DNA of 18,868 nucleotides, from assembly GCA_025458465.1 (NCBI GenBank), contig JALOSK010000054.1:1-18868 (forward strand), read 5' to 3'. Made by a program: the position numbers and the translations under genes. Each line of letters starts with the position of its first letter. The first letter of the stretch is position 1. Below, one piece after another: positions 9,052 to 16,169 of this stretch. The notes beneath the pieces were generated by a model that was given only the letters and a program-made list of their open reading frames with translations, made no database searches and was not told the DNA's origin. Origin of the DNA: Sandarakinorhabdus sp. (lineage in GTDB: Bacteria; Pseudomonadota; Alphaproteobacteria; Sphingomonadales; Sphingomonadaceae).

Positions 9052-10180
9052 ATGGCCACCGCCGTTCACGCCGACATCCAGCATTTCGCGCCCAAGTGGC
9101 CGAAGTTCGAATGGGAAGACCCGCTGTTGCTGGCCAGCCAGCTGAACGAGGAGGAGGCGATGATCCGCGATGCGGCGCGCGCCTTCTGCGATGCGGAGCT
9201 GATGCCGGTGGTGAAACTGGCCAACCGCCACGAGACGTTTGATCCCGATCTGATGAAGAAGTTCGGCGGCGCTGGCCTGCTCGGCCCCACCATCAAGGGT
9301 TATGGCTGCGCCGGTGCGTCCTATGTCGGCTATGGCCTGATCGCGCGCGAGGTGGAGCGGGTCGATTCGGCCTATCGTTCCGCGATGAGCGTGCAGTCCA
9401 GCCTCGTGATGTATCCCATTTATGCCTATGGCTCCGAAGCCCAGCGTGAACGCTATCTGCCCGGCCTCGCTTCGGGCGAGCTGATCGGCTGCTTCGGCCT
9501 GACCGAGCCGGATGCCGGATCGGACCCGGCGGGCATGAAGACGCGGGCGCGCAAGGTTGGCGGCGGCTGGGTGCTGAATGGCGCCAAGATGTGGATCACC
9601 AATTCGCCGCTGGCCGATGTCGCGGTGGTGTGGGCCAAGTGCGATGACGACAAGATTCGCGGTTTCATCGTGGAGCGCGGCGACGCCGGGTTCAGCACGC
9701 CCAAGATCGAAGGCAAGTTCTCCCTGCGCGCCGGCGTCACCGGCGAGATCGTGCTGGCCGATGTGCATCTGCCCGAAGAGCGATTGCTGAAGGGTGTGGA
9801 AGGGCTGGCCGGGCCGTTCGGCTGCCTGAACAACGCGCGCTTCGGCATTGCCTGGGGGGCGATGGGCGCGGCGGAATATTGCTGGCACGCCGCGCGGGCC
9901 TACACGCTCGATCGCCAGCAGTTCGGCCGGCCGCTGGCCGCCACGCAGCTGGTGCAGAAGAAGCTGGCCGACATGCAGACGGAGATCACGCTGGGCCTGT
10001 GTGCGGCGCTGGCCGGCGGGCGGCTGGCGCGACATGCACGGCGGCAATGGCATTTCCGATGAATATGGCGTCATCCGCCACGTGATGAACCTGGAAGCCG
10101 TGAACACCTATGAAGGCACGCACGACGTCCATGCCCTGATCCTGGGCCGCGCGCAGACGGGGCTGCAGGCCTTCTTCTAA
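9052..10180 (+). pseudogene. Glutaryl-CoA dehydrogenase-like gene with internal out-of-frame deletion
   Basis: The reading frame from ATG 9052 (AAAGGAG at 9038-9044) matches glutaryl-CoA dehydrogenase very closely: [63 protein letters not shown] and [16 protein letters not shown]. Just after [12 protein letters not shown] (near 10024-10030) the family continues with about 30 residues, including a KRNNCGKALDIARQARD-like helix. Here these are absent. The conserved end ([14 protein letters not shown] to [13 protein letters not shown], with the family's catalytic Glu in EGTHD) resumes at about 10028 in the next frame and stops at 10180. As written, translation runs into HARRQWHFR and stops at 10062, losing the catalytic Glu. 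The missing length must be 3n+2 bases, about 86-89. The family makes crotonyl-CoA from glutaryl-CoA in lysine/tryptophan catabolism. The gene is either decayed or misassembled. Confidence 0.8.
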
Positions 10181-10656
10181 GCCGCGCGGATGGGGAGCGC
10201 CGTGGTGCTCTTCACATCCTCGAGGATGATGCTCGATCGCGCGGTCGCGACCTCTGGCGCGGCCAGGATGCGGTGTGACAGCAGGTGGTTGAAGCTGGCG
10301 AGATCGTGCGTCGCCACCTTCAGGATCAGATCAGCCTCCCCGGTGAGCTTCTGGCATTCCAGCACCTCATCAAGCGCCAGGATGCGGGCGCGGAAGGCTT
10401 CGGCCGCATCGGGGCCGTGGCTTTTCATGGTGATCAGCACATAGGCCATCAGGCCGATGCCCAGCGAGGCGGGTTCCAGCACGGCGTGGAAACCGCGAAC
10501 ATGGCCCGCGCGCTTCAGGGCCGCCATCCGCCGCGAACATTGCGAGGCCGAAAGATGGATGGCCTCCCCCATCTCCACCGGGCCGATGTCGCCGCGCTGC
10601 TGCCACAGGTCGAGGATTTTCAGGTCATATCGGTCGAGCATGGGCGGATTGTGCAT
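10177..10656 (-). CDS. Lrp/AsnC-family transcriptional regulator
   Basis: 159 residues, the usual size for an Lrp/AsnC regulator. The N-terminal winged helix-turn-helix (about residues 8-55) reads [20 protein letters not shown], then [16 protein letters not shown] as the recognition region. The C-terminal RAM domain contains [11 protein letters not shown], the stretch that usually forms the amino-acid effector pocket. It is divergent from 4-hydroxyphenylpyruvate dioxygenase across about 120 bp, and regulators of this family often control neighbouring amino-acid catabolism genes, so tyrosine or phenylalanine is a reasonable effector guess (inference). Its stop overlaps tail-to-tail with the dehydrogenase stop (10177-10180). 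The ATG at 10656 has a weak ribosome site; an ATG at 10641 is less likely because it would trim the N-terminal arm. Confidence 0.88.
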   Translation of the reverse strand: MHNPPMLDRYDLKILDLWQQRGDIGPVEMGEAIHLSASQCSRRMAALKRAGHVRGFHAVLEPASLGIGLMAYVLITMKSHGPDAAEAFRARILALDEVLECQKLTGEADLILKVATHDLASFNHLLSHRILAAPEVATARSSIILEDVKSTTALPIRAA

Positions 10657-10776
10657 GAAAGAGACATTTCACGCAACAGATGTGCGCCTATGTTGGTAAT
10701 CTCGCCATCAAATGCACCGGATTTGGGCCAGAACCGCGCTATCATCGCAGCAACTATGCTGTTTGGGGAAACTGCC
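10657..10776. promoter_or_regulatory. Divergent control region between the Lrp-type regulator and hpd
   Basis: A 120-bp region shared by two divergent genes, clearly more AT-rich than the flanking coding sequence. It should hold both promoters and any binding site for the Lrp-type regulator. I found no convincing -35/-10 pair or perfect palindrome, so no operator is marked. The role is inferred from gene arrangement only. Confidence 0.4.
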
Positions 10777-11862
10777 GTGGCTGATCTGTTTGAAAACCCG
10801 CTGGGCCTTGATGGCTTCGAGTTCATCGAGTTCTGCGCGCCCACCAAGGGCGTGCTGGAGCCGGTGTTCGCGGCCATGGGCTTCAGTCTTGTCGCCCGCC
10901 ACCGGTCAAAGGATGTGCAACTGTGGCGGCAGGGCGGCATCAACCTGATCGCCAATTATGAAAAGCACAGCCCGGCCTGGTATTTCGCCGCCGAACATGG
11001 GCCGTCGGCCTGCGGCATGGGCTGGCGGGTGAAGGACGCCGCGAAGGCCTATGCAATCGCGCTGGAACGCGGTGCCGAGCCGGTCGAAAGCCGCACCGGG
11101 CCGATGGAACTGCGCCTGCCCGGCTTTCGCGGCATCGGCGGCTCGATCATCACTCTGATCGATCGCTATGGCGATGATCTTTCGATCTATGATATTGATT
11201 TCGTGTACGAACCGGGTGTCGATCGCAACCCGGTTGGGGCCGGGCTGAACATCATCGATCACCTTACCCACAATGTCTATGGCGGGCGGATGGCGCACTG
11301 GGCGGCCTTTTATGAGCGGATCGCCGGCTTCCGCGAAATCCGCTGGTTCGACATCAAGGGCGAGTATACCGGCCTCACCAGCAAGGCGATGACCGCGCCC
11401 GATGGCAAGATCCGCATTCCGCTCAATGAAGAGGGTCGGGGCGGCGGTGGCCAGATCGAGGAGTTCCTGCGCGCCTACAATGGCGAAGGCATCCAGCACA
11501 TCGCCTTTGCCTGCGACGACCTGATCGCCGTTTGGGATCGGCTGAAGGCCATTGGCACCCCGTTCATGACCCCGCCGCCCGCCACCTATTACGAGATGCT
11601 GGACGAGCGCCTGCCCGGCCACGGTGAACCCGTGACCGAACTGCAGCGACGCGGTATCCTGCTGGACGGCACCACTGAAGGACCAAAGCGCCTGCTGCTG
11701 CAGATCTTCTCCGAAACCATGATCGGCCCGGTGTTCTTCGAATTCATCCAGAGGAAGGGCGACGAAGGCTTTGGCGAGGGCAATTTCAAGGCGCTGTTCG
11801 AAAGCATGGAGCGCGACCAGCTGAGGCGCGGCGTGCTCAAGGTGGAGGAAGCGGCGCAATGA
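10777..11862 (+). CDS. hpd: 4-hydroxyphenylpyruvate dioxygenase
   Basis: Converts 4-hydroxyphenylpyruvate and O2 to homogentisate and CO2, the committed step of tyrosine breakdown. 361 residues with two VOC-type domains. The iron-binding triad is complete: His162 in IIDHLTHNV, His241 in IQHIAF and Glu322 in VFFEFIQR, at the spacing of the Pseudomonas enzyme. The C-terminal helix [17 protein letters not shown] is also typical. The N-terminus [16 protein letters not shown] is the family's usual start. It corresponds to the GTG at 10777, which has GGGGA seven bases upstream; the in-frame ATG at 10756 would add seven atypical residues. The stop overlaps the next gene as ATGA (11859-11862), so the two are probably co-translated. 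The divergent Lrp-type gene is the likely regulator. Confidence 0.95.
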   Translation: MADLFENPLGLDGFEFIEFCAPTKGVLEPVFAAMGFSLVARHRSKDVQLWRQGGINLIANYEKHSPAWYFAAEHGPSACGMGWRVKDAAKAYAIALERGAEPVESRTGPMELRLPGFRGIGGSIITLIDRYGDDLSIYDIDFVYEPGVDRNPVGAGLNIIDHLTHNVYGGRMAHWAAFYERIAGFREIRWFDIKGEYTGLTSKAMTAPDGKIRIPLNEEGRGGGGQIEEFLRAYNGEGIQHIAFACDDLIAVWDRLKAIGTPFMTPPPATYYEMLDERLPGHGEPVTELQRRGILLDGTTEGPKRLLLQIFSETMIGPVFFEFIQRKGDEGFGEGNFKALFESMERDQLRRGVLKVEEAAQ

Positions 11863-12407
11863 GCATCCCCACGCTCAAGCGCATCCACCATGTCGCCTAT
11901 CGCTGCCGCGACGCTGCCGAAACGGTGGAATGGTATGAACGCACGCTCGGCATGACCTACACGACCGCCTTTGCCGAGGATCATGTGCCCTCCACGGGCG
12001 CCCATGATCCCTACATGCACGTGTTCCTGGATTGCGGGGGCGGCAACGTGCTGGCCTTCTTCGAGCTGCCGAACCAGCCGGAGATGGGCAAGGATCCCAA
12101 CACCCCGGCCTGGGTGCAGCACATCGCCTTCGAAGTGGACAGCGAAGCCGATCTGCTGGCCGCCAAGGCGCATCTGGAAGGCCTTGGCATCGACGTGCTG
12201 GGGCCGACCTGGCACGGCATCTTCAAGTCGATCTATTTCTTCGATCCCAATGGGCACCGGCTGGAACTGGCCTGCAACATCGGCACGCCCGAACAACTGG
12301 CGGAACTGAAGGCGGTGGCCCCGGCGATGCTGGCGGAATGGCGTGAAACCCGCCGCGCGCCCCGCCACGCGGCCTGGCTGCACCAGCCGCCCGTGGAGGA
12401 TCGCTGA
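11859..12407 (+). CDS. VOC-superfamily metalloenzyme coupled to hpd
   Basis: 182 residues with a single two-module VOC (glyoxalase/extradiol dioxygenase) fold. Candidate metal ligands sit where the glyoxalase I type has them: His10 or His11 (RIHHVAY), Glu69 (LAFFEL), His88 (VQHIAFEV) and Glu136 (GHRLELAC). The full His-Glu-His-Glu set suggests an active metalloenzyme. A C-terminal extension (about residues 145-182) is Arg/Ala-rich and predicted helical. The start overlaps the hpd stop as ATGA, so it is probably made in step with the dioxygenase and acts in or near aromatic amino-acid catabolism. The reaction is not known from sequence; isomerase, lyase, epimerase or ring-cleaving dioxygenase are all possible in this fold. 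Confidence 0.85.
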   Translation: MSIPTLKRIHHVAYRCRDAAETVEWYERTLGMTYTTAFAEDHVPSTGAHDPYMHVFLDCGGGNVLAFFELPNQPEMGKDPNTPAWVQHIAFEVDSEADLLAAKAHLEGLGIDVLGPTWHGIFKSIYFFDPNGHRLELACNIGTPEQLAELKAVAPAMLAEWRETRRAPRHAAWLHQPPVEDR

Positions 12408-12458
12408 AGGCACGGGCCTGTTGCCGCACCCGGGGCAAGTTTCCGATTGCCTTTCGCC

Positions 12459-12480
12459 GCCGGCACAGCATTCTGCCGGC
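12459..12480 (+). promoter_or_regulatory. Hairpin abutting the start codon of the SLOG-like gene
   Basis: GCCGGCA (12459-12465) and TGCCGGC (12474-12480) form a perfect 7-bp stem with an 8-nt loop, ending one base before the ATG at 12481. No Shine-Dalgarno sequence is visible at the normal distance. The hairpin could be a terminator for the hpd-VOC transcript, although no T-run follows, or it could control translation of the downstream gene. The fold is seen directly; the role is inferred. Confidence 0.4.
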
Positions 12481-14496
12481 ATGAACGCCGCATCATCATC
12501 GGCAAGCCCCGCTGCGCCGCCGGCGCTGCCACGCCCCATATTGTCGTTGGGCGTGACTGGCCATCGCGAGAACAATCCCGCCTTTGCGGCCAATCGCGAT
12601 GCGGTGGAGGCCACCATCGCCGCAGTGTTCGATCGTGTCGCGGCGCTGGCAGATCGCGCTGTTGCGGCCAGGGCCGACAGCGTTGCCGGCCCGGCGCCGA
12701 TCCGGCTGAACTGCCTTCTGGCCGATGGCAGTGACCAGATGGCCGTCGCGGCCGCACTGGCGCGCGGCTGGCAAGTGGTGGCGCCGCTGCCGTTCGGGCT
12801 GGGCCTGAACGTGGCCATCAATGCCCGACCGTCCACCGCCATCGAGGCGCGCTTGCTGGCAGCGGGCGGCGTGCCCACCGATACGGCGCTGGCCGAACGG
12901 GCCGCGGCCATTCGCAGGCAGGCTGCCGCCGCCCACCTGTTTGCCCTTGCCGATGCTGATGATCGGGTGGCGCCGCTGTTTCACGCCATGCTGGATGCGC
13001 CGGGCGATGCTGCCGCGATCCAGCGCTTCACGGCCCTGCTGTCGCAGCGGGTCGCGCTCGCGGGCCGTGTGCTGGTCGAACAGTCCGACATCGTGATCGG
13101 CATCTGGGACGGGCAGTCACGCGATGCCCTGGGGGGCACTGGCCACACCATTGCCACCGCGCTGCAGGCTGGCGCCATGGTGGTGCAGATTGATCCGGCC
13201 TGCCCGGAAGACTGGCAGGTTTTGCGCAGCCTGGAGGCGCTGGGCGGGGGCAGTTCCGGCGACGCCCGCGAACAGGCGCTGGCAGCGGCCATCAGCAGCG
13301 CGTTGGACCCGGGCGGCGATGGCGGTGCCGCAGCGCTGGCTGCCAGCCAGTGGCGTGATGCGTCCAGCCCGCTGTTCCACCATTATCGCCGCGTGGAAGC
13401 GCTGTTCGGCGGTGATGCCGATCCGTGGCGCTCGCTGCAGCAGCGCTATGAACCACCGGGCGCCGTGGCCAGCGGCTCCGGTGCGCCAACCTTGAAGGCG
13501 CTTGCGGCGCTGCCGGATGGAGATCGCGACTATCCCGATCGGGTTGCCCGCACCGTGCTGGAACGCCAGGCCTGGACAGACGGCATCGCCACTCGCCTTT
13601 CCGATCTCTATCGCGGCGGAATGGTCGGCAATTTCATCGCATCCGGCCTCGCGGTGGTAGTGGGCATGGCCTATCTGCCGCTGAAGCTGGATGGCCAGAA
13701 ATGGCTGTTTGCCACGGTGGAATTCGCCCTGCTGGCGGCCATTCTGGGCGTGATCGCGCTGGGCCGGCGCGGCCATTGGCACGATCGCTGGTTCGAAACG
13801 CGGCGCGCTGCCGAATATCTGCGCCATGCCCCGGTGTTGATGGCCCTGGGGGCAGGGCGCCCGCCCGGCCGCTGGCCACGCGCCTTCGGCCCCGGCGCGG
13901 CCCCGGCTGCCGGCGCCCTGTGGCCGGAACATCATGCCCGCCATGCCGTGCGTGAAGCCGGCCTGCCGCGGGTGACCGTGACGCGGGCCTATCTGCAGGC
14001 GGTGCTGGAAGGGCTGCTCGACCGGCACGTGATTGCCCAGCGCGATTATCACCGGGCCAAGGCGGCGCGCCTGCAGCGTGTTCATCACCGGCTGGAAAAA
14101 CTCTCCAGCCTGTTGTTCCTGCTGGCGTTTCTTTCGGTGGCGCTGTGGCTGCTGATTGCCGGCGGCGCAGCGTTGGGCTGGTTGCCCGCCGCTTGGCCGG
14201 GCGCGCTGGCCAAGCCGTTCACTTTTCTGGGCGTGTTCTTCCCCACCTTTGGCGGCGCCGTGGCCGGCATCCATTATTTTGGCGATTTCGATCGCTTTGG
14301 CGCCATCAGCCAGGTTTCGGCCGAACGGCTGGATGTCATTCACCGGCGTGCCCAGCTGCTGCTGGCGAGGCCAGCCAGCCTGCTGGAATATGGCGAAGTC
14401 GCCGATCTGGCGCACGCCGCCGATGCCGCGGTGATCGCCGAGATCGAAAGCTGGCAGGCCGTGTTCGCCGGAAAGCATTTCACCGTGCCGGTATAG
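12481..14496 (+). CDS. SLOG-like sensor fused to four-helix membrane module (SLATT-like)
   Basis: 671 residues. After a 19-residue Ala/Ser/Pro-rich lead, residues 20-230 look like a SLOG-type Rossmann domain: a beta strand into GVTGHR (24-29), LLADGSDQMAVAAAL (79-93), and EQSDIVIGIWDG followed by GGTGHTIATAL (200-228), the usual ligand-pocket order. A helical linker follows to about residue 375. Two hydrophobic pairs come next: about 381-400 with 408-428, and 542-563 with 580-600. After the first pair comes HDRWFETRRAAEYLRH, similar to the Trp/Arg/Ala-Glu motif after the helices of SLATT/DUF4231-like proteins. Similar architectures were proposed as nucleotide-sensing, pore-forming conflict effectors; function here is inferred. 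I see no nucleotide cyclase or nuclease partner. ATG 12481 is chosen because earlier codons overlap the VOC gene. Base composition matches its neighbours. Confidence 0.7.
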   Translation: MNAASSSASPAAPPALPRPILSLGVTGHRENNPAFAANRDAVEATIAAVFDRVAALADRAVAARADSVAGPAPIRLNCLLADGSDQMAVAAALARGWQVVAPLPFGLGLNVAINARPSTAIEARLLAAGGVPTDTALAERAAAIRRQAAAAHLFALADADDRVAPLFHAMLDAPGDAAAIQRFTALLSQRVALAGRVLVEQSDIVIGIWDGQSRDALGGTGHTIATALQAGAMVVQIDPACPEDWQVLRSLEALGGGSSGDAREQALAAAISSALDPGGDGGAAALAASQWRDASSPLFHHYRRVEALFGGDADPWRSLQQRYEPPGAVASGSGAPTLKALAALPDGDRDYPDRVARTVLERQAWTDGIATRLSDLYRGGMVGNFIASGLAVVVGMAYLPLKLDGQKWLFATVEFALLAAILGVIALGRRGHWHDRWFETRRAAEYLRHAPVLMALGAGRPPGRWPRAFGPGAAPAAGALWPEHHARHAVREAGLPRVTVTRAYLQAVLEGLLDRHVIAQRDYHRAKAARLQRVHHRLEKLSSLLFLLAFLSVALWLLIAGGAALGWLPAAWPGALAKPFTFLGVFFPTFGGAVAGIHYFGDFDRFGAISQVSAERLDVIHRRAQLLLARPASLLEYGEVADLAHAADAAVIAEIESWQAVFAGKHFTVPV

Positions 14497-14503
14497 CCAT
14501 CGG

Positions 14504-14511
14504 AAGGAGGT
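14504..14511 (+). promoter_or_regulatory. Full-consensus Shine-Dalgarno site
   Basis: AAGGAGGT is an exact match to the anti-Shine-Dalgarno complement, 10 nt before the ATG at 14522. It is the strongest ribosome site seen in the window, which argues that the damaged gene behind it was well translated until recently. Confidence 0.7.
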
Positions 14512-14521
14512 AGGCAGACAG

Positions 14522-15224
14522 ATGAACCGCGCAGCATCGTTTATCTTCACTTTTTCGTTGCTGATCTGCGCGGCCGGTGCCGCCGCGCAGCCGCTGCCGA
14601 AGAAATCGCCGTCCACCTGGACGACGGACGAGGCCTGCAGTGCCGTTGGGGAGGGGCGGTTCGATTCCCCCTGGCGGGACGCCTGTCGCGGGGTCTGGAG
14701 CGTCTATGCCTCCATTCCCGATGGCTATGTCTGGCATCAGGACAAGGATGGCACCAATAAGGCCGCCCAGCGTATATGTCTGGCATCAGGACAAGGATGG
14801 CACCAATAAGGCCGCCCAGCGTAACGAGGCCAACGCCAACAATGTGGCGCGCAGGCTGAAGGCCTGCGGGATCACCGCCCACATCTCTCTTTCAGACTGG
14901 TTCGACAATTTCACGCCCGGCTTGGTGGTGGTCCATTCGGTGCCGCATCGCGATCTTGCCGGCGCCCGCGCCGAACTGGCGCGCGCCAAGGGCTGCGGGA
15001 TCGCCGGCTATCCCAAGGCGTCGCCCTTCCAGGAATGCCCTTGGCTGCGGCGGCAGTTGCAGCCGCGATCATTTCGGCCCTTCCGCTTGTTGCCACGCCT
15101 GCGTGGGCGGCGCAGCCGGCATGGCGCAGCCCCGCGGCCGGGTCGCCGGAACGCAAGCAGATCGTGGACGCCATGCGCCCGCCGTTCGAAAAGGCGCTTG
15201 GTGCCAAGGTCATCTTCAAGGTGA
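14522..15224 (+). pseudogene. Exported small protein, frame broken by a 49-bp duplication
   Basis: The frame opens at ATG 14522 with a signal peptide (ASFIFTFSLLICAAGAAAQ). It reads through WTTDEACSAVGEGRFDSPW to DGYVWHQDKDGTNKAAQR, then repeats the same 49 bases, shifts frame and stops at 14809 after 95 residues. With one copy removed, the frame continues as NEANANNVARRLKACG and then SVPHRDLAGARAELARAKGC, giving about 217 residues to the stop at 15224. That part resembles a SPOR-like alpha/beta unit (a strand, 'H..L..AR.ELARAK', then a strand ending near AGYPK), so a peptidoglycan-binding role is possible but weakly supported. The tail overlaps the next gene from 15035. It sits 25 bp after the SLOG-like gene and may share its transcript. 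Confidence 0.6.
14726..14823 (+). repeat. Exact 49-bp tandem duplication
   Basis: Bases 14726-14774 and 14775-14823 are identical, each beginning TATGTCTGGC and ending GCCCAGCGTA. Forty-nine is not a multiple of three, so the duplication shifts the reading frame of the gene it lies in. Because the copies are identical, the event is recent or an assembly artefact. Confidence 0.95.
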
Positions 15225-15457
15225 AGCAGCTGCGCGTGACAGACAGGCACGCCTTCGTGTCCGTGGAGCCGCTGAAGCCTGACGGGCGGCCCCACCGGAT
15301 CGTGGTTGATGCCCCCATGGATGCCTATGGCGAGGCGATCCTGCAACGGCGCGGCACCGGTTGGACCGTGCTGGAATGGAACATGGGCGCCACGGACGTC
15401 TGGTATTGTGAACTCACCGCGCGCGGCGTACCGAAATCCATCCTGCCCTATTGCTGA
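15035..15457 (+). CDS. Exported protein of unknown function
   Basis: 140 residues with a strong Sec signal peptide (LAAAAVAAAIISALPLVATP, cleavage near AWAA). The mature part begins with SPERKQIVDAMRPPFEKALG, then alternating strands (KVIFKVKQLRV, HAFVSVEPL) and ends in GTGWTVLEWNMGATDVWYCE and GVPKSILPYC. The order of a short helix, several strands and a GATDVW...GVPxxI ending resembles a recurrent family of small exported proteobacterial proteins of unknown role. Two Cys near the C-terminus could pair in the periplasm. The start ATG at 15035 has AGGA almost touching it, so translation may rely on coupling to the preceding frame, which overlaps it by up to 190 bp. It lies between a SPOR-like protein and a CHAP hydrolase, so an envelope role is a fair guess. 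Confidence 0.75.
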   Translation: MPLAAAAVAAAIISALPLVATPAWAAQPAWRSPAAGSPERKQIVDAMRPPFEKALGAKVIFKVKQLRVTDRHAFVSVEPLKPDGRPHRIVVDAPMDAYGEAILQRRGTGWTVLEWNMGATDVWYCELTARGVPKSILPYC

Positions 15458-15512
15458 GCGCGCATCACGGGCGACACGTCTGCGGCATCAAGCGCTCAAG
15501 GCCACGGCAGTC

Positions 15513-15537
15513 CTCCGTCCACCAGTCGTCGACGGAG
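15513..15537 (+). other. Inverted repeat in the gap before the CHAP gene
   Basis: CTCCGTC (15513-15519) and GACGGAG (15531-15537) pair perfectly around an 11-nt loop. It lies 55 bp after the stop of the unknown exported gene and may be a weak terminator or RNA-stability element; no T-run follows. The rest of the 205-bp gap shows no gene I can support. Confidence 0.35.
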
Positions 15538-15650
15538 CCTCCGACCGGCTCACGACGCCTTCCAAAATCGCTTCATCGAGCCCCAGATGCGGCCAATCGC
15601 AGGACGGTGGCGCTGACGGCAATCCGCTTTCTACAACGGCAGGCATCGAA

Positions 15651-15656
15651 GAGGGG
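15651..15656 (+). promoter_or_regulatory. Ribosome site that selects a TTG start
   Basis: GAGGGG lies six bases before the TTG at 15663. Behind that codon a signal peptide reads in frame, while upstream codons in the same frame look non-coding. This site is the reason for choosing a TTG start. Confidence 0.6.
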
Positions 15657-15662
15657 ATTCGC

Positions 15663-16169
15663 TTGCGCCTGCCAAATGCCTTGCTGACGTGTCTTGCCGT
15701 GTGTGCCGCCTTCACGCTGGAAGCCGGTGCGGTGGCGCGTGATGGCCAGTGGCAGTGCGTCACCTTCGCCCGTGCGCACTCTGGTGTCGAAATCCGCGGC
15801 AATGCCCACAGCTGGTGGGATCAGGCCCATGGGCGTTATGTGCGTTCCTCCCGCCCGGACGTGGGCGCCGTGCTGGTGATGAAGTCCTTCGGCAACGGCG
15901 GGATGCGGCTGGGCCATGTTGCCACCGTCAGCCGCGTCGTGAGTGATCGCGAAGTGCTGATCACCCATGCCAACTGGCAGGGCGATGGCCGCGTTGAGGA
16001 AAATGTGCGCGCTGTCGATGTTTCCCCGGAAGGCGACTGGTCGCGCGTGCGTGTGTGGTATGCGCCGGTGGGCGATCTCGGCCGCACCGCCTATCCGGCT
16101 TATGGCTTCATCCTGCCCGCCCCGGCAGATGCCGGCGTTGTCGACACGGCAGACATCGCCGCCCCCTGA
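15663..16169 (+). CDS. Exported CHAP-domain cysteine amidohydrolase/peptidase
   Basis: 168 residues from a TTG start supported by GAGGGG at 15651. The signal peptide reads LPNALLTCLAVCAAFTLEAG. The remainder is a compact CHAP (NlpC/P60-like) domain. The catalytic Cys is Cys32 in WQCVTFAR, the His is His85 in LGHVATV and the third polar residue is probably Asn104 in THANW; GNAHSWWDQA and the RPDVGAVLVMKSF strand are family features. CHAP enzymes cut amide bonds in peptidoglycan, or glutathionylspermidine in one branch; here a periplasmic cell-wall role is most likely. The C-terminal tail (PAPADAGVVDTADIAAP) is low-complexity. Its last 70 bp overlap the end of the convergent CapA-like gene on the other strand. 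Confidence 0.85.
   Translation: MRLPNALLTCLAVCAAFTLEAGAVARDGQWQCVTFARAHSGVEIRGNAHSWWDQAHGRYVRSSRPDVGAVLVMKSFGNGGMRLGHVATVSRVVSDREVLITHANWQGDGRVEENVRAVDVSPEGDWSRVRVWYAPVGDLGRTAYPAYGFILPAPADAGVVDTADIAAP

Noticed and set aside
10693..10745. TTGGTA, TTGGGC and TATCAT elements as an hpd promoter
   Set aside because: The spacings are wrong (no pair about 17 bp apart with a good -10), so no promoter is called.
10756..10776. Upstream ATG start for 4-hydroxyphenylpyruvate dioxygenase
   Set aside because: It adds seven residues before the family's typical N-terminus; the GTG at 10777 has a well-placed ribosome site.
12343..12480. N-terminal extension of the SLOG-like protein upstream of 12481
   Set aside because: The extension overlaps the VOC gene in another frame, has no ribosome site and adds low-complexity sequence.
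13117..14616. Long minus-strand frame opposite the SLOG-like gene
   Set aside because: No family resemblance and biased composition; the plus strand carries clear Rossmann motifs and membrane helices.
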